Below, piece by piece: positions 36,201 to 51,200 of a DNA stretch of 64,000 nucleotides (positions are counted from its first letter, which is position 1; the number at the start of each line of letters is the position of its first letter). Source of the DNA: Psoroptes ovis (taxonomy: Eukaryota; Arthropoda; Arachnida; Sarcoptiformes; Psoroptidae). The stretch lies in assembly GCA_002943765.1 (NCBI GenBank), contig PQWQ01000006.1, forward strand, positions 186,001 to 250,000, written 5' to 3'. The translations under genes were made by a program, and so were the position numbers. The notes below the pieces were generated by a model that saw nothing but the letters and a program-made list of their open reading frames with translations, was not told the DNA's origin and ran no database searches.

Positions 36201-39200
36201 ATATCATGTCCTTTGTCTCTATTTACGAATATTCAACAATTCTGAGCCGTTATTTTTGTTGTTGTTTATCTAACCTAATTTTTTCATTTTTTGCCAATAA
36301 ATTTCCCTGTTTTGTTTTTTGATTTTTTCCAGTATTTTCACTATCACTAACGACAGCGACGACGACGACGACGATCAATAATCAGGAATCGCCCAACAAT
36401 ACAATCGGTAAACAATATCAATATATGAAAATATTCTGTCAATGACAATGGTTTCGTAGAAATTTCGGAAAATTTTCGGTTTTTTTCGAATGAAACATGG
36501 CAAAACGATGAAGAGTGAACACAAAAAAATAGAAAAAAAAATGAAAAACAGCCTCAGGTAAATATGTAATAATAATGGTTGATACAACCCGAACAAAAAT
36601 GATTGTAATAATAACAATCAGAATCGAGAGAAAAAATTACAAAATAACAAAACATACAGACGAGGACAACAATAACAGCAATGACAGCACGCGATGACAG
36701 CAGCATGTACATATTGAAAAATTGTTAAAGAATAAATTATTTTCAATATTTTTTCTCTGTGATTTTTTGTAAACATTGTGTAAATTTGTAGCCTATCTAT
36801 GTATCATAGAATCATGTAAATAATGATTACAAGTTGATGATAACAACGAAAAAAGGTATAAATTTACAACAGAAAAAAAATAATTCTTATTAAACAAATA
36901 ATGAAAATAAGAATAATACTGTAACGGAAGTATTTATGTGAATCGATACTGAAAGTGCTTCAAAGAAAAAATCACGATCATTTTTTCAAGCGCCGGCACT
37001 GGAAAATTCTATAAAAATTGGAATGTAGACAGGTACGTCAGCGGCAATCATAATCAATTTTTTCACAAACGCATTTACACGTTCGCGACAGTTTATCGTG
37101 AGAAATTATTTCAATAAAAATTTTTTCCAATGATTTATATCAAAATCATGATTGAAAAGAAGATGGAAAAAATGATTGGAGTCATAGTTTTCTTTTCTTT
37201 TCATTTTTTCATGATAAAAATAATAAATTCTGAGATTGATGATGACAATGATGATAATGATAACAATAATAATAACAATAGTTTTTAGCTTCTAGCTAAA
37301 CGTAGTTAAACTTATTGCTTGAATGGTTAATATTTTTTTTGTATTTGAAAATATGAAAATGTATGAAATATTATTAATATTTTCACTGATATTTTGTCTC
37401 TTATTTTTTCCTACTTTGGCTGAATAGAAAAATAAAAGAAAAACTTGTGTCTTTCACGTTTCAACGATAAAACAATTGATGGTACAACAAACATTTTTCA
37501 GATTTCTTATACATTCAACGAAAAAAATATTGTCAAAACATTTGGTATTTTTTTTTGTTCAAAAGACACCTGGCTCCAAATAATAATAATAATAAAAATA
37601 ATACAAGAAACACACAGACTTACACGATATGTATCTAAATTATTAACAATACATGGAAATTTTGCATCACGACCAATCGATACAGTTATGTTCGGTATTT
37701 GTCCAATAAATTCTGGTTCATCTATTTGTTGTTGATGTTGATGATGATGTGGATGATGTTGATGTTGTTGTTGTTGGTAAAATGATGTTGATGGCGCAAA
37801 ACGTTTTCTTTTGTTGATTTTTATTGTTGTTTTGGTTGACGCTGATTCTGCTGCTGCTTCTAACGATGGTGACAACCATTCTACGAGCAAAAATAATACA
37901 AGAACAAAAAGACAATGATATTTAATGATTTAAGAATACGATATTATAGAATAGAAATGGTGTATGATGGAAATTGAATTTTTTAGCTTGAAAATAATGA
38001 TAATAATAGGAATAATAATAGAAATATAAATGATTATTATATTTAGCCTTTGAAAATTATTATTATTATTTCTATTATTATTACTATTATCAATTGTTTT
38101 CTCTCAACAACAATAATAATGATAGATAAAGGATTTGCATTAGAAAACCATTATTGACACTGTTTATTTGGATATTTTTATTTCTATTTTATTCATTTTC
38201 CATTGAATGAACAATCAATTTAAATGAATGAATCAAAGAATGAATATTTGAATGCAATGCAAAAAAATAATGGCTTAAGATGATGATGGTTTGGTGGTTT
38301 TGCTTTTGGTTTTTTTTTTTTTTTTTTTTTTTTGGTGCATGGGCGTATCAAAACCAGTCGATTGGTTTATTTTATTTTATTTTCTTTGGTTCAATTTATT
38401 TCTCAAGAAAATTCAAAATTCAATCAAGGATAAATTTCGCTTATTTTGTTCCAAGAAATAAGATGAAAAAAGGAAGAAAATATTGAAAGTCAATGAAAAG
38501 CAGGTGTAAGACATTATTTTTTCTTTTTTTTTGCTCTGCAAATAATCATTATCATTTCGTTGTTATCATCATCATCATTGTTAGACTATTCAGTACATAT
38601 GGAAGAAAAAGACTTTTTTCAAATTGAAAAATAATATCGGATGTTATTTTGTGTTATGTTCTTTTGGGCTATTTTATTATTATTATTAGCTCAGTACAAC
38701 TTTAAGAAGATATGATCAAATAAAAGAAATTGAATTGAAAAATGAAATTGCGAATGAAAAAACAATAATAATACGAATTAATAGCATACAAATATCAATG
38801 GAAATAAAATAATAAAATAAAAACAATGAGCTTTTATCAACGAAATGGGCATTCGATATTATTAATTGTAACACTGTCATTTTACGAATATTGTTTCATT
38901 TGTTTTTTTCCCTTGAATATCATCATCCATATTCCAATACATGCATACGATCGAAATAATAAATCTAAAATACAAAAATATCAGTGAATATTAGCTACCA
39001 GTGCATACAGAGTGTCCAGTGGTTGGCAACCAGTCGCAATCACTGGCTGGAGGTCTTGTGCAATCTTGTTTATGGATTTTCAATGGACAAAAACCAAACA
39101 GGACAAAAAGGTTTTAGAATCAATGACAGCAGCGAATCGACGATTTTCAATAAATTTTTCCCTTTCTATTTTATATTCGTTACTTTTCATTAACAAAAAA

Positions 39201-42200
39201 ATAGAAAAAATAGCTTCTGATATAATGATTAATAGGCAACGAATAATAATAATAATAATAAAGTAAAATTGAAAGTAAAAGAAAAAATATACCCCACAAT
39301 ACAATGCAACGACGAGAGACATTTGGTCGTAATAATTTTTTCCCGTATTTTTCCCATAGGGAATTATTATTATTTCAATAATAATAATAATGATGCTGTT
39401 GATATTGAATAAACAAGGAGAATATGAAGAATAAAAAGCAAGAAAAATTTTTTTTTCCATCTTCAATCGAAAAATAGAATAAAATAAAATGGCACAGCAA
39501 AATAGTACAACCAAACAAGAATCAATAACAGCCAATAATAATAAAAGTAAAAGTAAAAAAAAAAATAAAAATCAGTTTTGAATGGAAATTCTTTTAGACA
39601 TTTGTATGGATGTGTATGTATGTGCGAGATATTTCAAGAGTTAAAGTTGTTTTTTTCATGCTCTCAACATGAAAATAACAAGAAAAATAATGAAATCAGA
39701 ATGGATTGAATTCAATTGAATCGAATTGAATTGATTTTGAAATAAAGAAAGTCAAAAAGTCTGAAAACCTGACCATTTTTTTTCCTTTCAAATGTCGAAA
39801 GTTTTCTTTTTGTTTGAAAGATAACGAAATCTTTGTTGTCATTCGATCTAATACGAGCCTATTAGAGGTTTTGATTGACAGTATTTTATCGTAAAGTATG
39901 GCAACCAAATAAAAGAAAAAACAGAGCGAAAATCTAAACTAAATGAATTAAATTATTAAAAGAACATGAAGGGGGATAGACTTAGAGAGGAATGGAAAAA
40001 ATCGACCGACAATGATCCACGGTCCCAAATGGATCGAATTGATTTTTGTATATTGATGTTTTGATGTTTTTTTTTTTTCAAACATTCTCCCACTCTAAGC
40101 ATTCATTACTTTTAAATCTTGATTTTTTTTTATTTCATTTTCAAGGATCAGAAATAAAAATGAATGAAAATCGCTTCAATTATCGCAAATAATAATAATA
40201 ATAATCAATGAATTGAATGTTTGCTGTGCAAATGAATGGTGCTTTGGGTAAAATTCATGAGAAATGAATTTATGAAATAATAAAAAATCATGAAAAAAAC
40301 TGAAAATTTCAATGTAAAAATGAAATTTGAAATTTTTCCCTTGTTCTCTAAGAATCATTATCATTATTATTTGTTATTTTACATGTCAGCATGTTTTACG
40401 ATTGAATAGGCTTCAACTCTCAAACTATTTATGTATTTTCATAACAAGAAACAGTGAAAAACAACAACAATCGAGCGAAACAAACAACGAAAAAAGCAGA
40501 AAAATATTTCTTAAAACAACAACAACAAGAAAAAAAATGAAAATTCAAATATCTATAAATCGAATAATCGACACTTTATTCGCTTGATTAGATAATTTGT
40601 GATTTTTTTTTTGTTATTGTTGTTGCTGCTGTTGCTTTAGTTTTGTCTTTAAGCTTGCTTCAAATTCTTAACAAATTTATGCTGTTTATAAAAAAAAACG
40701 CTGAAATTATTCACGAAAATGAAAATACGAATGAATCAATGAATGAATGGGAAAAAATGCAAATCAATTCGAAAAAAAACAATATATTTAATAAGGATTC
40801 TTCCACTGTGAAACATTCAAAAATAAAAAATATTCTCGAGATTACAAATCGTTGTAATCGACATGTTTGTGCGAATTCGTTTAATGATTGTGAAAAAAAA
40901 AATATGAGGGAAAAATCTGAAAAATTCGTGTTTTTCTCCCTTCTTAAAAAATGTACGGAATTCTTGAATTATTCTTGCCATTATTAAGCCAAGAAAAAGC
41001 AGAATTTAATGATGATAAAATATGAATTTGAATCTGATTTGAAAATTGAAAAATACTTGAATTTTTTTTTGCACAATTTCTTTATCATCAAAACAATTTA
41101 AAATCAATCGATTTGACAATTTTTAGTCATTCAAACAAAAGGGAAAAACTTGACTTTTGGATGATGAATCCAGAAGATAGAGTGAATTTGAAGAAAAAAA
41201 ATTTAATTTACAATTCACTTGGAAATTATTATTTGTATTATTATTATGATTATGATTGAATTATTGAGTGAACGATTCAATGCATTGCAATTGATTATCT
41301 TAGCAAAAAAAAATGAAAAATTTCATCAAAATATTTTTTCATCTTCTTCAAAGAAAAAATAAAATAAAATTTAATCAAAAATATAAAAATATTTTCAACT
41401 TGAAATTCAAAAATATGAAAAATATTGAAAAATAATAAAACAAACAAGTTCAATTGATTTTTAATCATTTAACAAGAAGAAAAGATAAAGTCAAGAAGAT
41501 ATTCTTTCATATTTCTTTGTTGATCTTTTATATTAGATTGCCCGAAAAGTTCATTCCGCATAATCAAGAGAGTTGTTCATGAAAATCGACCAAAACTTTC
41601 CGGACAACCTAATATATTATAAACTCATTCATTCGATAATACCAACTCCATAAGATTCAATGATTATTCACTCTATCACTCGATCAATCTATGGATGGTT
41701 TGTTTATTCAATTCACTGGTTTAATTCACTGTATGTATTCTTAATTTCAGTGCATTAGTGAGCAAGGATAAGGAAGAAGTAAAAAATTAAATTTTCAAAT
41801 GTTAAGCTTAAGTCATTTGACTTAACGAATTTATAAATGATTTTCTTTTCTCATTATTGTTATTATGATTATAAGAGTTATAATAATTTTTATGGCCAAC
41901 TAAGCATCAATACATACACACGAACACACGCACATTTGTGTATGAATGAATGAATAAAAATATACGAAAAAAAAAAAATTAAAATACCATTCAAAATGAT
42001 AAAGATCAAATGATGAGAAGCCAAAATGAAATGAATTTTTTTTTTTCATTTTATATATTTATTTTTCGATTAATTTTCAATTTTCATTAATATTACCATT
42101 CATTGTTGGCATTATTGTTATTATTATTTTCAAACTATTTATTCATTATTTGTCAGTTGAATTAATGAAAGAAGAAGAATGAAAAAAAAAAAAAGTAAAT

Positions 42201-45200
42201 TACATTAAATTATTATTATATTCTAAAATGTACACTTAGTTTCACGTTTCTTTTACATTATTTTCTTAACGGTCGAATTTAATAATAATAATAATAATAA
42301 TAACGATTTTGAGAATCGATCGAATCGAAAGAAAATGAAAATGAAAATGAAATGAAATAAATAATTGCCTTTATATGGTTTTTATTATTTGATTTAAAAC
42401 GATATTTATATATTTATTTTATCGTGTGTGGTCATTGTTGATCATGGCTTGTATATTTCTCGGATATAAAAAGTGAAATTAAATCGAAACACTGTCAAAT
42501 CGTCAAATGTTTGCGTGGTCAATGTCGATGCAACAGCAATAAGGCAATAATATCAAGCATCGAAATTTGAAATTGGACAATTCCGTTTTCAGTTCTTCTA
42601 TCGAATTTTATTCGTAGAAAAAAATTATATCATCTATTGATATTAATAGTGTATTATCGTATGGCATGGTATATGGTTAATCCGAAAGAAAAATAATACA
42701 AAATTTTCATATGTATTCAGATCTAAATTTCATTCCATTTCATTTCATTTTAATTCAAATCAAATTGAATTTTAGTGGAAATTGTTTTTTCCCTTTCAAT
42801 ATTTTCAACTTGATGATAGTAAATATACACACAAGTAAATCGTTTAATATTCGAAAAACACACACACAATCTCGATACCAGTAATAATCTTGAATAAACT
42901 TGAATGATTGATATGATATAAAATTAAATAAATCGAATGATAGTAATGATAATAATATCCAACTGCTTATTATTATCATCGATTTTTTTTCATTAGTCAA
43001 TATGGTTATCAGAGAAATAATAAAAAAAAATAATGTCTGACACGTGCATAATTTGCACGTGAATATTGCATTCAAAAATATATGTGGACGAATCGATTAT
43101 ATCCGAATACTTGGTTAGATAAGCCTTAGACCTCAAAAATAACAAATTTTGAAGGAAAAAACTATAATTGGAATTTTTCAAACTATCAATGCCTCTGGTA
43201 GGATTACATTTATTGAATGATTGAGAAATGAAAATAAATAAAGTTGACACGTGCCATATGGATGAATATGGGTCATATGAACATTGAAACACACACACAC
43301 ACACAGAGACATTTAATGAAAATGTCGTTGAAAAAAATAAATAATCAGTGATATTTATTTTAATATCGATTGGTCATTGAGTAAATAAATGAAAAAGTTC
43401 CGGTCGGCGAAGAGGCTGTAAGGCTACGATTTTTAAATAATTTTCGAAAAAAAAAAATAAAATTAACCAAGATAATTAATAGCCATTATTTCAATTATTT
43501 AAATTCAAAGAGACAAAGATTCAAATTATTCAAATGTATTTTTTTTTTATTTTTTTGGGCCGATGATGAATAATTGACCATATTTCATAGAGTAATTTAC
43601 ACTGATTAAGCCATTATTATTGTCTGATGGTGGGACAAAATGTACCAAAAAAAAAACTTTCAATATTTCATACGAAAAAAAAATGGAAATATACGTGAAA
43701 AAATAAAATAAAATAATAACTAAATGACATTTTAATGAGTTTTTTTTTCTCTTGAATACTGCATTTATTCAATGCATTTAGTGATTTTCACTCTTTTTTT
43801 CTGGTCAAATTATTTCAATTTTAATATGTTAATATATATGAAAGTATGGAAAATATGAAAATTGATGATTACGTTTGAGAAATAAATGGAAAAATATGAA
43901 ATGAATGATAATGAATGGAATGGAATTTGAAATGAAATGAATTCATTTGTATGGAATGGAATGAAACGAAATGAATAAATAAATGAATAAATTTTATTTT
44001 GATTTCCAAAATGAAAAAAAAATTCAATGAAATGAAGCAGCTTTGAACAAGAAAACATTTAAATTATTATCATTATTATTATTTTGGTAATAAAATGATA
44101 ATTTGGTAATGTTTCATAAGATTTTTTTCTCTGACTTTCTCTCGGAACCAAACACAAAATTTACATGGGAAACAAAAACCTTAATTTTTTCTTTTCAAAA
44201 TTTTCATTTCGATGGTAGCTGAATGAAAATAAGAGAAATTTGCATAAATAGTGATGAAGAAACGAAGAAAAAGTTTTTTTTTCGAAAAGAAAACAAATAA
44301 TATTCAAATTTCATTATGATAATTAATACAATGAATTTGTGTGTGCATATTTTTTTTCTTCCTGAAATCACAATCAAAACAAAAGCAACGAAAAAACTTA
44401 TCAAAAAAGAAAAAATGATGCAAATCAAACAACAACAACAAAAATGAAGCAAATAATGATAATCATCAAATTTGTTATTGTCGAAAATTAATTTCAAATA
44501 TGGTGCAATAAATCGTACAGAGGTACGTTGAACGTTGAACAAGCACCACTTTTGATTTCCTCAATTTCGAATTTTTCGATTATTCAAATCGAATGTTGGC
44601 CATTTTTTCTTGATTGAAAATTAAATTTGAAAAAAAGGAAAACCCTTTCATCAATTCTGATCGAAAATCACATCAAATAAACATTTAATAATAATAATAA
44701 TAAAATTAAATTAGACAAAAATGCCGGGCTGTTCAAATCTACACTTTTCGTTCCAAACACAGCCAAACAATCAATTCAGGCTACAAAATTCAATTCAAAA
44801 TTGCAATCATTATCGTACACAAACACACAGACAGACAATACATTTGTGATATCATTCGTTTATTTTTTGTCAAATATTGATTAAATGAATGAATTATACA
44901 GAATAATATATTCCACAAACAATATACACACTTGCATACGCATACATTGATATAATATTGAAAAATATTATTGAATATAACACCAGAACAAATTACTCCT
45001 TTGCATCCTATTTCATTCATTGATTCATTCATTAATTTATTCAATTCAACATCAACATCGCGCTATTATATCGTTAATATAATTTTTCATTTACCAATTT
45101 TCTTCATTTTTATTATTTCTATCGAGAAAAAAATAATGGTGATAATAGATATATATGGGCCTGAAATTGAATAGATTTTGAATAGATAGTTTGTGATTTC

Positions 45201-48200
45201 TATTTTTTATTCTTTCATTTAATAATATAATGAATTGATTCAGGAATTTTTCCTATTTTTCGGAAAAGACATTGAAATAAAATGAATGAATGAGAATTAT
45301 TCACTTTAGTGAATATGATGATGAAACACACACACACAATAAAAGCTGAATATAATGAAAGCTTCAATCGATTCCTGTATAGTTTGTGTGTGTGTCTGTG
45401 TCGATGTGTTTGCAAACGATGCAAAAGTTGATGTGATTGAATTGATTATTATTATATTAATTGGACATATTATAATTGAGCTGAAACGAAGAGCGTTTAG
45501 AATGAATGAAAATGAAAAAAAAAAAATTTAATAAAATGTAAAGTGAATGAGGAAAGTGATTGAATAGACAAAGAGGAAAGTTATTAAATACCAAAATTAA
45601 ACGGGTATTTTTTCATCCTCAATCTCAATATCACCACCAATAATTTGACATTTCACCGATTCACAATTCATTTGCTTGTCAAAAATTAAAATAAAAAATT
45701 TTTTTGACAAGCAAAATGAAAAAATATTGATTATATTAAAATGGATGGAAATTTCAATTATGAAAACACCATATCGAAAGAGTGGACCTTTATTGGTTGG
45801 ACCACCATCATCAACCCCAATCAAAAGCGACCAGCCAACCACCGTCAATTAGAGTTTAACCCATTAATAATTTTTTCCTCCTCTTTATTCCGTTTTTTCC
45901 AAGCTGAAAAAGCTGATTCAGTCATATTTTTGATGTAGAAATAAGCAGGAAAAAATGAATTAATATTCATCAATTTCAATCAAAATCAAATGATTTTAAA
46001 GTTATTTCATGGATGATTTTTGAATTTAGGGACAAAATTTTAAGTTGAAAGACATATGTTTTCAAATAGAGAAATGTTGAAATATATGAAGATATACCAT
46101 GAATAAACAAAATCGAATTTCAAAAATTTTTCACGAATTTCTCCATTTCAAAATCGATTCAAATCGAGCATAATCAAATCTATTATCTTTGAGAAAAAAA
46201 TGGAAAAAACTTGAACAAAAGAGTTTCTCGATTATCTTCAAAAACCTAAATAAAAGGCGAAAAAAAAACCACAAACCTTGTTGTCATCACATACAATCAT
46301 TAATGGAATTTTTTTTTCTTTATTTCATATCTTTGATCAATCATCAAAATGACAATAATAATAATTCCAAATGATATACGATCGACAATGGCAAAAATTG
46401 TGGAAAAATGAAATGATAAAACGTTGAAAAAATTTAATTCAGTTCAAAATTCACTCTTCGCAATATTTGAAAATTCTTGAATTCAATCAAACTTCAAGAT
46501 CATTCTTGAAAAAGAAGATTTATCTATCCATTCATTCATGTAGTTTATTTACTCATTTATTTATTTACTTTATTTTTCAAAAACACAAATCAAAGAATAT
46601 ACATCAAACAACAGTAAAAAACATCAATCCATTTTATTTTATTTATTTTGATTTTGATGAGTGGAAAAATAATCAAAATAAATAAATTTTCATCATTTTC
46701 TTTTGTTGTTGTTGTTCCAGCAACAAAACGTGTTGGAACGTGAAATAATAAGAATTGAAGAATTGTGAAAAGAATTTTTCAATTCAAAATTAAAAAATTC
46801 AATTCTTCAATTTAAAATTTCAAATCATTTTCCTTTCTCATTTTTTTTCCCAAAAACTTTTATTCAATTCGACCATAACAAGATTGAAAAAGAAAGAGAG
46901 AATTGAATTGAATTGAATATTCTCCATTGGTATCTCCATGTGTTCGAGTTATGTTTTCTATTATTATTCGTTTACATTCAATGATCAATTGTGCATCATT
47001 GCATTTGGATCGAAAAAAAATGAAAATGAAAACTTCAGATAAAATGAAAGAAATAATTTTTCCAATAAAAATTTCTGTTGAGATCCCTGAATTTCTATTT
47101 TCCCATTGAAAACATATTTCATTTCCATTAAAATTATTATTACGTTTATTTTCCATCCATACACTGGTCATGCAATTATTTCTCCGAATAATAATAATTA
47201 TCAAATTCACACAATTCAACAGCGAATGACAATGACATTTGGTATTGGATCAGAAAAAATACACAAAAGAGAAACGACCTTTACGCTAGAATTCTCTGGA
47301 AGCCGTGGAAAACGTATGACAATTGATGGCGATGAATTCAATGAATTCCATTTTCATTGATTCATTTTCATTCGTGTCGATTTTTCCTCGAATTTCAGTG
47401 GATTTCGATGCAGTCCCATTGAATGAACAAGAATGTTTGTTTGATGAAAAAAATTTTCAATAATAATGATGATCATCACACATAACGATACAAAATGTGA
47501 GGAATTCAATGAATAAAATTCATTGTGAATGGAATAGAGAATCGTTTTGAGAAACGAGGAAAAATGTGGAAAATATAAATTCGCAGACAGACAAAATGGT
47601 GAAACTAAAAAAATCAAAATTCAACCGCAAAAAATTTTGTTTTTCACTCAAATATTTGCATCATCATTATTATTATTTGTACCATTTGTTTATTTGTGTA
47701 AATGATGATGATAATAATAATGATTCGGATGATTCCGATGATTGTCGATTCTCTCACCAAAATTCAAATAATAATAATTCAAACAATCATAATAATAATG
47801 CAAATTATCATTGATTCTGTATTGAATTAGATTTGATTCTATTTTTTTCCGTCGAATTCATTTAAGGGAACACAAGTTTTTTTTCCTCCTTTTTCTTCAC
47901 TAATTTTATCAATTTACTCCGACCGAAAATATAATAAAATAATGGTCATGATGTTCATAGTAAATATTCACACTGAAAAAAATTACATTAACCATAAGGC
48001 ATATGCATATATGAACAATATATTCGATTATATTTCGATGGCGAATTGAAATTTATATTTATAAGCTCATTTTTCAGTTTTATTCATTTTTCTTTTCGAC
48101 TTATTTATTCTATGATCTTTATTCTTCTATGATAATAATAATTTATAATGAACATTGAATTATATGACCAATGATAGTTATTATAATAATAACTATGATA

Positions 48201-51200
48201 ATAATAATAATAAATCTGATGTGTCGTATTGGTTTACTAAGAAGAAAATAGAAATCAACAGTACTATTGACTTTAACAAATAGACATTTCGAATAAATAA
48301 ATAAAAAAAAATGAAATTCTTTTTTTTATTTTTGGATGAAATCGTTGTGTAATAAGAAATAATGATAAGCATTGATATTCGTTGAATTTTCGGACAAATC
48401 ATAATGAAAGAATTCTTTTATTATTTTGGGGTGTCATTATTCTGTTATTATTATTATTATTGCGTATTATTATTGTGTGTGTGCATTTGATCTAAGAATT
48501 TTCGATTTTCAATTTGATTTATTATAAATGAAATAGAATAAATGAAAGAAAAAAAAAACAAATAAACATTCCAACAAATTAAACTTTTAAATGAACTCGA
48601 CCAAATGAATTGTTTGGGAGTTACTTTTCATTCATTCATTCAATACGGTTCCGTTTTTGATGAAATTCCATTTCATTCGAATGATGAGTCATTTTGTTCA
48701 TTTTTATTATTTCTCTGTAAAACAAATCGACCATCATTCATTGATGATGACGATGACCCTTAGTGGCAGTGTTGTTATTGATAATAATAATGGTAATTTA
48801 CAAGCATCATTATTGTAAATTGCCATTATGTATGTGTGCGAATGTGTCTCTGTGTATGTTTTGAATGTGTGTTCGGTGCACACACTAATCATCACCTTGA
48901 TTGACGTTTCCCTTTTCGTTTTTTCTTTCGTTTCATTTGACATTTTACTATTTCTCCAGTTCTTAGTACGCACATTGATTGACAATAATCATCATCATCA
49001 TCAATTGATGTATGATGATGGTACAAAAATGATAATATAGCACACAGCTGCGTTCAAAATATCAAATTTCATTTCGATCATCATCATCATCAATCCAACA
49101 CATGAATGAATGAATGGTACGCAGTATATTGATTCCATTCATTCATTCATTTTCTCGTATTTTGATGACACATTGTAAAAAATCAATTTAGTGTTAAAAA
49201 TTAAATGAAATTTAGAAATTTTTGATGGTGAGAATGAATGAATGAATTGAAATGAAATAAAATGGTCACAAATCATAAAAAATCAATGAATTCAGAATTT
49301 TTTTCAAGTGAAACGAAAAAATTTGAAACGATTTGTATTTTTATTTTTAAAAAAATCTATGACCTATGAATGAATGAATCTGTGTTGACAATAAATATAA
49401 ACATAAATGACGGTGCGTGTCACATGCATGTCATTATTTTATTATTATTGTTGAAAGCAAAATCGTAGAATCGAATGGTGAATCGTTAAAATTATATCGT
49501 TATTTTATAGTTTTAGTTTTGTTTTATTTAATTTTGATTTCAAACGAAAAAAAAAATGAAATCAATTTTGAAAAATTTTAGTTTCAATGAAATAATTTTT
49601 CCAAAAGAAAATGAAGAGAAAAGTGCCGTTGTGTCATATGTCATTGACAATTTAGATCGTAAATATTCGTATAAAACATTTTTTTTTGTTTCAAAAACTT
49701 TTCAGTTACGGATGACATCAACAGTGACAACAGCAATCAAATGACGATCATCAAACAACATTTTTTGCTGTCCCAAATGAGATGCTAAATAGTTTTTTGA
49801 AAACAAAAACTGTGAAAGAAAAAAATTTTCATTTTCATTATCGTATCCATTGGTAAAATCCAATTTATGAATGGTGAAACACCATACAAATTCATGATTG
49901 AACTACAGTGATTCTCAAGCAGTATCTGAAGCAATAGCCTAAAATTTATGTCACAACGAATGGTCAAAATTTATTTGATTGAATTTACCAAAAAAGAAAG
50001 ACCAGAATGACAAAAATCAAAATGGCAAAAGTTGAGAAACATAATTTTTCAGAATATGTGTCCTAAATCCGAAATATTCATTTGAAAATTGTAAAATTGT
50101 AAAAATCAAATCGAATTGGTAAATGTGAATGAATCCAAATGAATAATATACTAATATAACCCGTAAATTGGAATTAAAATCAAAATTACAATCATTTGTG
50201 TACACACACAGAATATATTCGAGGATATAAATGAATTTAGATTCATTTATATGAACATTTTGATTTGATCGATAATGATGATAGTAATAATAACAAAATT
50301 GCAACGCCAAAAATAAAAATATCGACCTCATGGGGGTTATATACATTTTATTTTAGTTTATTTTATATGCACTGCATTTTGTGAAAGTAAATTTAAACAA
50401 TATTTTCATATATTCATTCTGATACAATTTTTATTTTTACAGAAAACCCGTAAAAATAAAAATTGACACACATAGTTCAAGTCAATAATATTTATATCTT
50501 TGACTTTCAATCTATTTTTTATATATATAAATACAACATTCAAAATTCATTCATTTATTATCATTCATTCATTGAACATATTTTCATCAGCCAAAAACCT
50601 ATGGAGAGACAGAAAAAAATTTTCAACTAATTTCATTTTTGATTCAACTAAAAATAAGTAATAAAATAAAAATTCGTTAACAGTATTTTCAATCAAGAGC
50701 AGTGACTGACCATCTGGAATTTTTTATTTTTATTTTTATTTTTCATTAGTTTTTTCATCTAATATTTAGTCTACAGGACACAACAAGGGTAGAAATGATG
50801 ATGATAAAATAAATAAATGAATGAATAAACAAATAAATGAATTTTGAAAAACAGCGACAGCATCATCATAGACATATGTGAAGACAAAAAGCAAACACAC
50901 AGACACAAACACACCAAGATATTATGTGGGATGGTCATCATCATCATCAATTGATTATATAAAACAAATTTTTTGGGTTCAATATTTTTTTCGTTGATTT
51001 CTGCTGAAAATGGCAGAAAAAATAATATCATTTTCTATTCGGATTGAAATAACATTGTATAAATACGGAAAAATTGTACATTTTTGCAGAATATCACTTT
51101 TTATCTATCAAATTGTTTCACATTTCTACCATTGTTTGAATTTGTTTTCATTTTTTTTCTCATTGTTTGATTTGATCGATATAAAAATAGATCAAACAGA

